From Rhipicephalus microplus (Eukaryota > Arthropoda > Arachnida > Ixodida > Ixodidae): DNA of 64,000 bases. Under the pieces are notes generated by a model, which saw nothing but the letters and a program-made list of their open reading frames with translations, ran no database searches and had not been told where the DNA came from. This document shows, piece by piece, positions 54,406 to 64,000 of this stretch. Numbering within the stretch: position 1 is the stretch's first letter; each line of letters starts with the position of its first letter. The stretch is taken from NCBI RefSeq assembly GCF_043290135.1, contig NW_027464589.1, positions 5,089,001-5,153,000 on the forward strand. The letters run 5' to 3'. The position numbers and the translations under genes are program-made.

Positions 54406-54842
54406 CCACTTTACCCATCATCTGTACACCATAACACCCAGTATGTCCCGGCATAACCACCATATTTTCCACTACGTCCCACCATCGCCATCATAATTTC
54501 CACCATGCCCACTATTATTTCCACTACGCACACCATGTTTTCCAGTATCCACCATGGCAATTTTTCCAATAGGGTTTGTTCAGCTTCGCCAGTGCTTCCT
54601 CGGCGGACTTCAGTCTTTCTCCCATTGCCCTCGTTTTCTCTTGCTCTGTCGCACACGCAGACTCGAGCTCGGCGATTCTCTTCAGGAGTTCACTCTGGGC
54701 TACCATCATTTTCTCCATTTTTTCCTCGACCTCACATTGCCTACACTTCGCGTCAGCCTCTTCTCCATCCGCTTCTGCGCTTAATTGGGTCCACTTTCAA
54801 ACCCACTCCACATCCTGAACATTTTACAGTCTTTTTAACCAT

Positions 54843-55334
54843 GTCTTTCTGACACAAATTGTCCCTATACTCGATAATTACTAAACTCGAGCCCTGCACT
54901 ACGAAAAAAAGAAAGTCTAAGCTCTACTGCAAGAATTTGTGTGTTCAATGTACGCTCACCTCCCCCACGGGCTGGCAAAAGAAAAAAAACCAACACAAAA
55001 TTTAAACACCCACAACCACACTAACTAATAAATACCTGGTGACTGGCCCCCGAAAAAGCCTCACCATAAAATAAGTGCTACGAAGATTACAACGGCTGCC
55101 TTATAATTATAAACACAAGCTCAAAACATGCAAAAACACTTATCTGCGCAGTAGATCCGGAGCGCTCAAAAAACACGTCCATCCACCGTGACAGCCCTAA
55201 CTTAACCATGATAGTGTCGGTCGCGAGCGCCACCGCGCGGGGCTTGTTTAAAACTGAAGGCAGGCCAACTTCGCTGAGAGCGCGAGCCCTTCCTCAGGCA
55301 TCTTTCTAGTGGAGGCGTTGTCTGGGCGAGTCGA
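54843..55334 (-). promoter_or_regulatory. LINE-A 5'UTR
   Basis: About 490 bp upstream of ORF1 with no ORF. The GC-rich start (55190-55330) is where a LINE internal promoter would be expected. It abuts the truncated plus-strand LINE-A copy. Confidence 0.45.
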
Positions 55335-57430
55335 CTTTATGCACCACAATAGACAAGGACGAATCAAGTAGTGCAATGGCTCCATTTTCACAACGAGAGT
55401 GGGAAAGGGCTGAGAAAAGGGTTCCTAGTAGTACATCAACAGGCCCAGATGGCATTCCAATTAGGCTGATAAAGACATTAGGTCCGAAGTCTAAGCAGGC
55501 TTTGAGAGAGGCAGTGAGCAAAATAATAATAATGGATGGAGAAGTTCCTGATAGATGGAAACTTAGCAGGATGAGCATGACCTATAAAGGAAAGGGGGAC
55601 AAAGCTGACATAAACAACTACCGTGCTATAACAGCAACATCAGTGGTCTACAGGCTGGCGATGCAGATTATAAAGGAAAGACTGCAGGCATGGATAGAAA
55701 ATGAGGGGGTGCTGGGGGAACTGCAGAATAGGTTTCGGAAACACAGGAGGTTGGAAGACAATCTGTTCTCACTGACGCAGTGCATCGAAATAGCAGAAAA
55801 AGAACACAGACCCCTGTGGCTAGCATTCTTGGATATCAAGGGAGCGTACGATAGCGTGGTTCAAGAGGAATTGTGGGGAATACTGGACACACTAGGCGTG
55901 GAACATGCAGTCACTAATCTTTTAAAGGGTATCTATAAAGGTAACAAGGTAGTTATAAAGTGGGAAAAACAGGTATTTCGGCCGGCAGAGGTAAAACGGG
56001 GGTTTAGGCAGGGGTGGCCCCTGTCACCCTTATTATTCATGATGTACTTACAAGGATTAGATGCCAAATTAGAGGGATGTGGACTGGGCTTCAACTTCTC
56101 TTTGTCAAACAAGGAACACTCATTGATCAGGCACTACCAGCATTAATGTACGCAGATGATATAGTGCTAATGGCCGACAACAAGGAAGATATGCAGAGAT
56201 TGATGGACATCTGCGGTAATGAGGGAGATAGGTTAGATTTTAGATTCAGTAAGGAAAAGTCAGCAGTCATGATTTTCAATGACAACGAAGGTAGTGAGCT
56301 TAGGACACAGAAGGTTACGCTAGAGATAACAGATAAATACAAATATATGGGCGTATGGATAAGCAATGGGACCGAGTACCTGAGGGAACACGAAATATAC
56401 GTGACGACTAAAGGTAACAGGAATGTAGCTGTGATGAAAAATAGGGCACTGTGGAATTACAATAGGTATCATGTTGTGAGAGGAATATGGAAAGGGGTCA
56501 TGGTTCCTGGGCTGACGTTCGGCAATGCGGTCTTGTGCATGAGATCAGAAGTTCAAGCAAGATTAGAAATTAAGCAACGTGGAATAGGTAGGCTTGCTTT
56601 AGGCGCTCACGGGAATACACCAAATCAGGGAGTACAAGGTGACATGGGATGGACATCATTTGAGGGCAGGGAAGCTAGCAGCAAGATAAAATTTGAGAAG
56701 CGATTGAGAGAAATGAAGGAGGAGCGTTGGGCTAGGAAGGTTTTTAGCTACTTGTACATGAAGAATGTCGATACAAAATGGAGGAAGCGAACGAGGAAGT
56801 TGACTGGTAAATACTTAGAAAACAGCAGGTGGCCAAACCAAAAAGAACTATCGGGTTAAGAAGAAAGTGAAGGAAACGGAGACTGACATGTGGAAAACGG
56901 GCATGATTAAGAAGTCCGCACTAGAGATCTGTCGAACGTTTAAGCAGGAAATTGCCAAGGAAAGGATCTATGATAATACTCGGGGTAGTTCTCTACTGTT
57001 GGAGGCAAGAACGGGAGTACTGTGAACCAAGATATATCGGGCCAAATACGAAGGGGTAGACACAGTATGCAGTGCGTGCGGAGAGGAAGAAGAAACTGCC
57101 GAACACGTGATAATGTTCTGTAAAAGGCTTCACCCTATAGTTCAGGATGATGGCGCAGAGTTTTTCAAAGCACTGGGGTTTAGGCACCGGGAGGGCAAAA
57201 TAGACTTTAAGCAAGTAGACTTAACTAGAAGGAGGTTATCTGATTGGTGGCTAAAGTCAAGGCACGAGTGAAAATTAAACTCTTTACTGCACAGTACGAA
57301 TCCTCAAACTCACTTTTTAAGGAAAAAAATATAGTTTTGGGTTCATTAAGTATTGCGGCTTGGTGGCGCTAGCCACCGCCCGATCTAAAGGGTACAGCCA
57401 TATCCATCCATTCATTCATCCATCCATCGA
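55335..57430 (+). pseudogene. LINE-A copy 2: RT and C-terminal finger, 5' truncated
   Basis: Homology starts at about 55335. The first frame (55376-56146) contains GPDGIPIRLIKTLGPKSKQA, KLSRMSMTYKGKGDKADINN, FLDIKGAYDSVVQEELWGIL and RQGWPLSPLLFMMYLQGLDA. Here the usual RQGCPLSP has Trp for Cys. A frameshift at about 56100 leads to 56014-56859: DQALPALMYADDIVLMADNK, KYKYMGVWISNG, ALWNYNRYHVVRGIWKGVMV. Another shift near 56855 precedes CSACGEEEETAEHVIMFC and DWWLKSRHE (to about 57270). The 3' end is a short ATCC tail at 57400-57430. Few lesions, so moderately young. Confidence 0.9.
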
Positions 57431-58881
57431 CCGTCGGCTCCTTCCCGCGCTGGCATGTCTGGGCACGCTACGCTGGCGTGCTGCGCGAGCTTACGTCACA
57501 ACGCAGCGCCATTTCTCATTGGACGCGCGTGACATCCTCCTCTCCTACGAGCTATGTTGCGCCCGACGATTCGCTCGTCGCGGCAGATGCATAGAGAAAG
57601 AAGAAGACAAGAGAGGACACTCCGCGAAACCTGGCCTCAGGAAGTGCGTCACGACTACGTAACGAACTAGTGCTCTCACCAAACTTCAGAGGGCGCAAGC
57701 GCAAAAAAAAAACAGTTATAATCAATGCAACAAAATTGTTTTCACAAAATAATAATTATACGCCCAAACTTGGTATGTTCTTTATACATATAAACAATTT
57801 ATTCAACACACCTTACGTGATTATTTTTTTTTCAGCCGTACTGTCACAAACACCATCTACCCAGCGACAAGCCCATGCATGACTGACAGCGGGAAGCTTT
57901 CGTCGCTTTCGTCAACGTCGGCTGCGTCGGCGTTTTCGTGCGTGAGATAACAGGTGAGGCACGTTTTTAAGCGAAGCTTGTTGAATGACATGTTGTTGGT
58001 CTTGTTGGGTCATTTTTTTCAGAAAACGGTTACACCTGCGCGAATAAGACACCATGCAACAAACATAGAAAGATGCACACGTTGCGCTTCGTGTGTGCGA
58101 GTTTGTTTCTTACGTGGCGTCTCATTCACGCAGTTGTAACCTTTTTCTGAAGCTTGTAAGGACTGGGAGGTTCGCTAAAAAGAAAGTTTGTGGCTCTATG
58201 CGGCGGCTAGACGGGAACATTGTGCAACGTATGCAGTATAGCAAAGGCGGCACGGCGTCAAGCCGAGGCGACGCGTGCTGCGTCTGCCACGGACGCGAGC
58301 GTCTGTGCGCTGAGCATAGCTGGGCAGCTAGGTCATAGACTCGGTGGCTCGGTGCAAAATATTGAGAAGCGTTCGCTGGGCCTCGCATGCTTCACGACGC
58401 GTTTCCCGAATGCTCGGAACACGAATAATTCTTAGTGTGCCGGAGGCAAATCTGGACTAGCTAAGTGGCCATCATCTTCGTTTCTTCGCTAGCCTTGTGC
58501 CACTAGTGCAAGCTGCTCAGAAATGTTTTTGACATTTCCAATATAATTTTACTGCACAAATTTCAACTACGATTTTTCTTCCCAATGTACTGCTGATACT
58601 GCGTACGTACGAAGGTGTTCTAAAGTTCCCAGGCAGCGATACCATTGCATTACAAGGGATAGCGGCGTGGAAACTTCTGAAGATCTTTGTACGTGGTCTT
58701 GACGTATATTTTTGTAAGTCAGAGTTTTATGGGTCAGAGATGTATCACTGGTTTTGTGTTGTGCATCGATTAGCTAATCATTCAAAGGGGTTTGTTGGTA
58801 CACTTATGACGTGCACATATCTTTTTCGTAATTTCACAGCGAAGCATCCACTTACTAACATTTTCAGACCGCGCTGATGCC
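57431..58881. promoter_or_regulatory. Upstream region of the THAP gene, possible 5'UTR exon
   Basis: CpG-rich DNA at 57430-57660. A candidate non-coding first exon ends at about 57952 (AACAG|GTGAGG). An acceptor TAACATTTTCAG at 58857-58868 precedes the ATG by 13 bp. Promoter elements were not identified. Confidence 0.35.
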
Positions 58882-61018
58882 ATGCCGTCCGGCGGTCGAA
58901 GCTACGGCAGCTACTGCTGTGTATCGTGGTGCTTCAACAATGGCAGAACCCACAAGAAGCCTGGGACGAATTTCTTCCGCATACCACGGGACGGGAGGTG
59001 TGTTAAAGCTTTTGTATAGTTTGCATGTCTTTAGGCTTACTGTTAGTACTTGCTTAGTGAGGGTAACAATAAAAAAATCACTATTCAAGCACTTCCCCTT
59101 TCAGCTGATAGTTCATTGCCAATGCAGAATGAAAGCATGGATGCAGTATGCTGGACGCGATGATCTCCTGAGTAAGCCGGCCAGCCTATTGTACGCAACG
59201 TACAGGGTTTGTAGCGACCATTTTACTGCTCAAAGTTTCATGGACTCTGGGCACACAAGGCTTACAAGAATTGCTCTTCCCAGTGTGCAACCAGCTGCAC
59301 CATGTAAGTGATTGACTGAAACTCAAATATGTGCAATAGCAGCCACTTGTATTGAATCAGTGGCGACAGTTAATCGCGAAGATCTTTGTAACCGATGGAG
59401 AAACCTCACTATAGAAGTAACACTTGGAAAGTCTTAAATTTTGTGAATTGTGGGCTATTACCTTCCTAACAGCAGCTTTACATTTCTGTCGTTTTTTGAT
59501 GCTCTTGACCTGCGCAACTTGTTTTGAAAGACTTTAAATGGCTATTTCACGTTATCTTCAAGCCTGAGTGCACATGTACATATACCTTTCATCGGTGAAA
59601 GCTGGCACTGTTGATAATTCCAAAAATCACAAATTACTTGTTTCCTAATTGGTGCCTTCTCTTTTCTTCCACGTTTGACCAATTTATGCGTTTGAAAGAG
59701 CTGTTTAAGTTTCCCCATGCTACAAGCTTTGTAACTTGTACCAACTGCACATATATGCACGTTCTCCGAGCGTCGCTTCAAATAGTGACTGTGACATGAC
59801 TGCAGAAGCTGCACTGCAAGGTGCGGATGAGCTTCAGTTATTGTTATTTTAAGCCTCTTACTGACACATTGTCGTAATTTCATTTCTTCAGAACCTGCGG
59901 TAGAGGCTTCAAAAAGCAGCTCCCACACATTGAGGTGCCCCGATGAGCAGGGTGCGTTCAGTGTCGCGATTTCTTTTTTCTACCCAAATTGACTGTTGAC
60001 CAAACCTCTGCAGGTGGCAGCTCCCTTGTAGCTGGTGAAAGAATTTCTGCTGACTTCGTCTTGCCGGAGAAAACCTTAACCAGTCGTTCAGCTGTCACAA
60101 AAAGAACTTAATTGACCGGTAAGTTGTATGTTCACTTCAACACCAGAGTGGATTGATATTGAGACTTCCGCAGGCCGCTCGCAAGATTGTTCCGACAGCA
60201 CTGTCCGAGGCACTGAACAAGCTTCACAAGACCCTCCAGAAGATGTCTCCGCCAACAGCTCCACGTCTGAGTGCCCTAGAGAAAATGGTGACTATGCTTT
60301 TATTGCAGCTGTTTTTAATGTGCTATTTTATGTTTAGGACATTCTGAGGAAACTATCCTCAAAAGGACACTACGTGTGCACTTACAAAATGTAAGGGTGG
60401 GCTCTCAGTGATTTTCATTTTTTTGTGCATAGTCAACATTGTGAATGGTTTGTTTTTAGGTAGAGGAATCGAAAACTTTGCACCACAGAAAGTTGTGCAC
60501 CTTGGGTCTGAAAGAGCGAGGAAAGTGCTCGCATGGGATTAGTTGTTCTTCGCTTTTACATCCATTTTTTGTTTATTGCAGTGCGTTCCTGTGTGCCAGC
60601 GACAATGTTTCCATCAATGAAGTACAAGCAAACCATTAAACATCTGCAAGCCAAAGTAGCAGCACAGCGGACCCACCAGTATTTCACAATGCTCAAAGCA
60701 TACCACGTCCCCAGCAAACTTTTTGGGAATCTCACTGTGCCATCAGAAGCAGCTTTTGCATACGTACAACTTGAATCTCACTTTCTTGCCATGATTGAGG
60801 CCACTGCACATCACCTGAAAGTGTGCGATGTTTTGTATCACCATCTGTCAAGTGTTGGCGACTTTCATTTCTGCTCTGCTGGTTGTCGCGCGAAGTTTCT
60901 GAAAATGTTTTACCGGGTTCGTTTATGTTGGCATGTGCGTTTTGTGAACCGAAACTTGGATAGGGTTAGATTCCAGTCTTCAATCTCAGGCATACAGCTT
61001 GACAAGTTCAAAGGTTAG
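58882..61018 (+). CDS. THAP-domain protein gene, four-exon model of 280 residues
   Basis: Model: 58882-58997, 59128-59303, 60174-60287, 60582-61018; total 843 bp, all phases agree. Exon 1 encodes YCCVSWCFNNGRTHKKPGTN followed by FFRIPRDGR. Exon 2 continues MKAWMQYAGRDDLL and TYRVCSDHFTAQSF. Together they give the THAP zinc finger: Cys-x3-Cys, the FFRIP word, the Trp, and Cys-x2-His-Phe. THAP domains bind DNA; they occur in transcription regulators and in P-element-type transposases. Exon 3 encodes an acidic Ser/Glu linker. Exon 4 reads MFPSMKYKQTIKHLQAKVAA, a coiled-coil start, and FHFCSAGCRAKFLKMFYRVR. Exon 1-2 splice sites are strong (GTGTGT; TGCCAATGCAG). The exon 3 donor (GTGACT) is weak. 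Possible alternative exons at 59892-59940 and 60014-60112 introduce a stop in this phase. No transposase catalytic motif is seen. Confidence 0.72.
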
Positions 61019-62639
61019 CAATTAGCGGCGGGTTTACACTAAAGTATTCGAGTTGAGCCGAATCCTGCAATAGCTTTGTTATGTTATTACTTCGTTACAG
61101 CAGATTTCATTATGGTCTTATATGCTTATATTCAGTTCAACTGGACTAACCACTCCTTCGTTGCATACATTGTTTAGGTTACCCGCTATGAGGAGTAGGG
61201 ACACTGTGTATTCGCTCGAAGTGATTTGCATAACCTTAAAAAGAATGTTGGGTATCCTGTCTGTATTTTTGTAGCAAATGCGGGCAAACTGTACACTTTA
61301 CTGTGGGTCGCTTGGTCCTTGTGTATGCTTTATCTCTCCAGCTCAAGTAATATATCGATAACAAAACCGCTTGTTGAAATGTCTTCGAGCGGGTGAGGAA
61401 CGCAGTATGAAGTGGGCACGGTTCACGTTATCACGCTTTTCGTATTTTAGCTTCTCATCAACCTCCTCATCTCGCCCATCAAAATTTTCAAAAGAATACC
61501 CAAACTTGTAGCGTTTGATTGGGCTGCGGACGCTGCCATTTTATTTTTATATAGCTTATGAGTGATAACGTACGATGTAGAGCCTTTGTGAAAAATAATG
61601 AGCCAAAGTGGTTTACTTCTGCTATTTATCAGCCCTGTAATACTGCTCTCGTAGCACCAATTAAGGTCCACAATTCTGGATAAGTGATGACTACAATCTA
61701 TTTTAGCTCGCAAGCGTCACAGCAACACCCAGACGCAAATCTCTTGGGATCTAAAGTTTTTGATGAAGGCGACGCATAACAAGAGCCACAAGACCTGCCA
61801 GTTTGTAGTATAAAGTTTGTCTTTCACGTAGTGAGCAAGCTGCAAAGCCCTACCTTTCTGAGGACAAGCAGGCATCAAGTCTGCTTTTTTTCATTTCGGA
61901 CTAGCTGTTCTTAAGCACAGCCAGCACACTGCACCTTTGCCTTTCTGCTATATTGTGTCATGTGGTTTCTGTGCGCTCTTTTTTTCTATGCATTATTTCG
62001 GTTAACCCCCAGCGTGATTCGCGACTTCATTGCTGTGTATGTCACTTCTTCCTTCTTCATCAGCATTGTGCGCTGTGTTTTGCCATAGATCCTTACTTAC
62101 CCACTGGCCCGGTGTGTCATACTTCACCAGCTTCTCGGCTTCTGCCAACTCTAGCGATGTGTGCGTTGTCTGTGTTCTCTCTGTATTTGTTACAATTTAT
62201 TTGTAAGGCGAGATGCATTTGTTGTCTACCTTTGTCATATTGTGCTTTTTATATTCTCATACTCTACCTTGCCTTTGAATAAACCATTGCGGATACTCTC
62301 TCTTTGACTGATATATACATTGATCACTTGTTCCAAAAGAAAAACACAAGCGCGATGAATAAAACCATAGTGAATTATCATTACCTGCATCTCGTTTTAT
62401 TATAACTTATTCGAAATAAAAATCACGTCACGACCAATTCGCACAAACCACTGAACAAAACAAAACAGGGAATCGCTAAATCAAAACGACCTACAAAAAC
62501 TATCCATTTGGGCGTTGAAAAGTGGTCTGAAATCATGAACTTTCGTCATAGCCAAACGTCGGTTACGCAAAGTAATTCAAAATTTGCGCCAGTGAAACCG
62601 AAACAGGAAGCGCATGCCACTTGCTCTCACCAACCACCA
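61019..62639. other. THAP gene 3' region; no further gene
   Basis: An AATAAA at about 62276 could be a polyadenylation signal, giving a long 3'UTR. Other open frames lack domains. Alternative splicing past 61015 (CAAAG|GTTAGC) is possible. Confidence 0.35.
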
Positions 62640-63070
62640 GGTGTGCTAAGGTCGATTGAGCCGCTGGGGTCTACGGGAGTGTCCACTCTTCACCTTTTTT
62701 TTATTTCTCTATGGCAGATGCTCTCAGACCTCCACGAGAGGTTGACGCGCTGCTTAGCAGGCGGCTTTTCGTTCGAGAGTTCGACTTCGGCCCTTGTGCG
62801 GGAGTCGTAGCACCCTAGGCAAGCGTACTTGCTCGGTCTTGCGGAGCTCCCTATACGACCTGCAAGCCCGTGAGTGTCACACTGTGCTGCATCTTGGGCT
62901 AATAAACCCGTTGTTGTTGTTATCCTGCCTCGTGCGTGGTTTCTACGCCGTGCCGGAGAAAACGATGAACCCGGCCGCAACGTCTTCGCACGCAGCAGCA
63001 GTGGAAGACGTCGCATCCCTACACGGTTGCGCATAGTAGGTAAGCCTTGTGCAAACCTATCTCCACATAA
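62640..63070 (+). mobile_element. 5' LTR of an LTR retrotransposon continuing past the window
   Basis: The segment ends just before the primer-binding site at 63072. It contains AATAAA (about 62900) and, behind it, CGCATAGTAG|GTAAGC, a consensus splice donor at 63041. The 5' limit is uncertain (62640-62690). Confidence 0.6.
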
Positions 63071-63071
63071 C

Positions 63072-63086
63072 TGGCGCCCAACTTGG
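63072..63086 (+). promoter_or_regulatory. Primer-binding site, tRNA-Lys type
   Basis: TGGCGCCCAACTTGG matches the 3' end complement of a lysine tRNA in its first ten bases (TGGCGCCCAA). It directly follows the LTR-like segment, and gag begins 8 bp after it. Confidence 0.75.
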
Positions 63087-63093
63087 TTTCAGT

Positions 63094-64000
63094 ATGGCTT
63101 CTGAGCAGACCCCTTCGAGGCGCTCGTTCCTGTTCGATCCTGTGGCGACGGACTTGATCTCGTTCGAGGCGGACGGCTGCAACAGCGCGGGGTGCGGCCC
63201 TCTCGGCGACCCTCTGTTTTCGTTCACCGGGAGAGATCCCTTTTTCGGGGCCCCCCGCGGTGATGCGAGTCGCTTGAACGAGGACCACAGTCCTAGCCAA
63301 GCCAGTAACGAGCTGTATCAGCTGTTCGAGACTCACGCGCTTACGGGCCCGTCCCCGGTGCAGTCTCCGCTCGCTGGCCTTTACCCGTCAGCAGCACGGT
63401 TGACAGCTGAAATCGCCGCACCCAGTCCTTCCTACCGGGGGCACTCAGGTGTTGGCGGGGACGCGCTTACTGACCCGTCGTGGTCGCGAGCGCAAAGGGT
63501 TGACGATGTCGTTCGCGAGCCTGCTCGCTTAACCGACAACGTCGCCGCGTTCACTGACCTTCGTTGGCCTGAGACTCGCGTAGACGACGCTTTCGACGGA
63601 CGTAGGCCACCGTTCTCCTCTGTCGACCCGTTTGCCAGTCGCGCGAGGCCTCAAGCACCAGTCGGAGCGCAAACCCAACCCTCCTCTATGTCGTGTACTG
63701 GCCCTTTTCGGTCGGATGCGCATGTTGGGGAACAGGCGCGCGCACCTGTTACGGCCGCGCCCGCGTCTTAGCAGTCACCACTGCACGCAACTGCAGCGCA
63801 GCTCCTAAATGTTCTGTTGGATGCGGTGCGCTCGTCGCCTGTGCTTTAAAGGGAGACCCCGAGTCCCCTCAGCCAAGCGTTCCGAGTAGCTTAAGGGTAC
63901 CTCTGCCAGAGTACAGCGGTTATTCGGACCGCATCAGTTCCACAGAGTACCTCGATGCGCTGCATTGCTATCAGCAGGCTACGAGGCTGAACGACAGCGT
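63094..64000 (+). pseudogene. Gag-like ORF start, with stops, running off the window
   Basis: Start ATG at 63094 (MASEQTPSRRSFLFDPVATD), Pro/Ser/Asp-rich and disordered, to a TAG at 63769-63771. A later frame reads PEYSGYSDRISSTEYLDALH and CYQQATRLND, which resembles the beginning of a retrotransposon capsid domain. The N-terminal region looks like a long unstructured gag N-terminus. The TAG and a frame change make this copy defective unless a different frame is used. The remainder of the element is outside the window. Confidence 0.65.

Larger units (their letters stand above)
52884..54574. mobile_element. TIR-bounded insertion in LINE-A ORF1, 1.69 kb
   Basis: The left end CCCTATCGGAAAAA and the reverse complement of the right end (CCCTATTGGAAAAA) are inverted repeats. 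Both continue into an ATGGTGG-type word. LINE-A ORF1 is interrupted exactly here. The flanking duplication is unresolved (TT is possible). The interior has CCACCAT-rich repeats, a tRNA-like segment and no transposase, so it is a non-autonomous DNA element of a type that I do not recognise. Confidence 0.7.
52084..54842 (-). pseudogene. LINE-A ORF1: zinc ribbon, coiled coil and SGNH-esterase-like domain, interrupted
   Basis: The ORF starts at the ATG 54842 (MVKKTVKCSGCGVGLKVDP). A one-base shift precedes KCRQCE, so a CxxC..CxxC zinc ribbon is likely. Then a coiled coil (SELLKRIAELESACATEQEK, RLKSAEEALAKLN) is broken by the TIR insertion at 52884-54574. The rest reads VEKEEQASLDKTGS, then an SGNH-hydrolase-like fold: HVIITGDSNLNRC (block I, Ser), VIISGGLNDVS (block III-like, Asn/Asp) and DRIHFDGRLGHEVGW (block V, Asp-x-x-His). 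Esterase domains in ORF1 are known for CR1 elements. The stop is at 52084, near the ORF2 start. Confidence 0.82.
46237..55330 (-). mobile_element. LINE-A, essentially full length, with two nested insertions
   Basis: On the minus strand: 5'UTR about 55330-54843, ORF1 54842-52084 (interrupted by a TIR insertion 52884-54574), ORF2 endonuclease about 52160-51143, nested LINE 51142-48605, ORF2 RT and C-terminal part 48604-46379, 3'UTR and tail to 46237. Without the insertions the element is about 4.9 kb. The APE endonuclease, RT with RQGCPLSPLLF and YADDIVLMA, and a C-terminal CxxC..H..C finger make it an APE-type LINE. I leave the clade open. Confidence 0.88.

Noticed and set aside
59892..59940. 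Extra THAP-gene exon
   Set aside because: It has a good acceptor, but in the phase set by exon 2 it would create TAA at the junction. It may be an alternative exon with other splicing.

Overview
The window looks like nuclear DNA of an arachnid, most probably a hard tick. The reasons are: spliced genes with GT/AG introns; a SINE resembling the tick family Ruka (four copies: 13448-13672, 32155-32358, 39927-40166, 45080-45335); abundant Penelope-like elements (PLEs) and CR1/L2-like LINEs; long (TA)n arrays; and no bacterial operon structure. The tick assignment is inferred from repeat families, not from a species marker.

Layout. 1-4330: two PLE copies, hammerhead-ribozyme-like terminal segments, (TA)n arrays and a 455-bp tandem repeat. 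4528-9392: a nearly full-length LINE with tandem promoter monomers, an ORF1 carrying a 2A-like peptide, and an ORF2 (endonuclease plus RT). 9393-14300: sparse DNA with a long inverted repeat, a Ty3/gypsy LTR plus gag, RTE ends and a SINE. 14362-16434: a compact gag-only LTR retrotransposon. 16450-18500: an inverted repeat with a canonical hammerhead core, a solo LTR and a LINE tail. 19387-33216: minus-strand exons of at least one host gene in phase with each other, with LINE, PLE and Tigger-type debris in the intervening DNA. 33499-37160: a Tigger/pogo transposon interrupted by a PLE, then a decayed LINE with a second 2A-like motif. 37572-45660: TIR elements, LTR/gag remnants, minisatellites and tRNA-like SINEs. 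46033-57430: a second LINE family (LINE-A, ORF1 with an SGNH-esterase-like domain) holding two nested insertions, head-to-head with a truncated second copy. 58882-61018: a four-exon THAP-domain gene. 62640-64000: the 5' end of another LTR retrotransposon with a tRNA-Lys-type primer-binding site.

How it fits together. Most open reading frames belong to retroelements. Many repeats that look unrelated are pieces of these elements: the (ATCC)n and (TG)n arrays are LINE tails, the 300-bp repeats are a LINE promoter, and the inverted repeats flanking hammerhead-like motifs are PLE ends. Only the THAP gene and the minus-strand exons look like host genes. No CRISPR array, rRNA gene or operon was seen.
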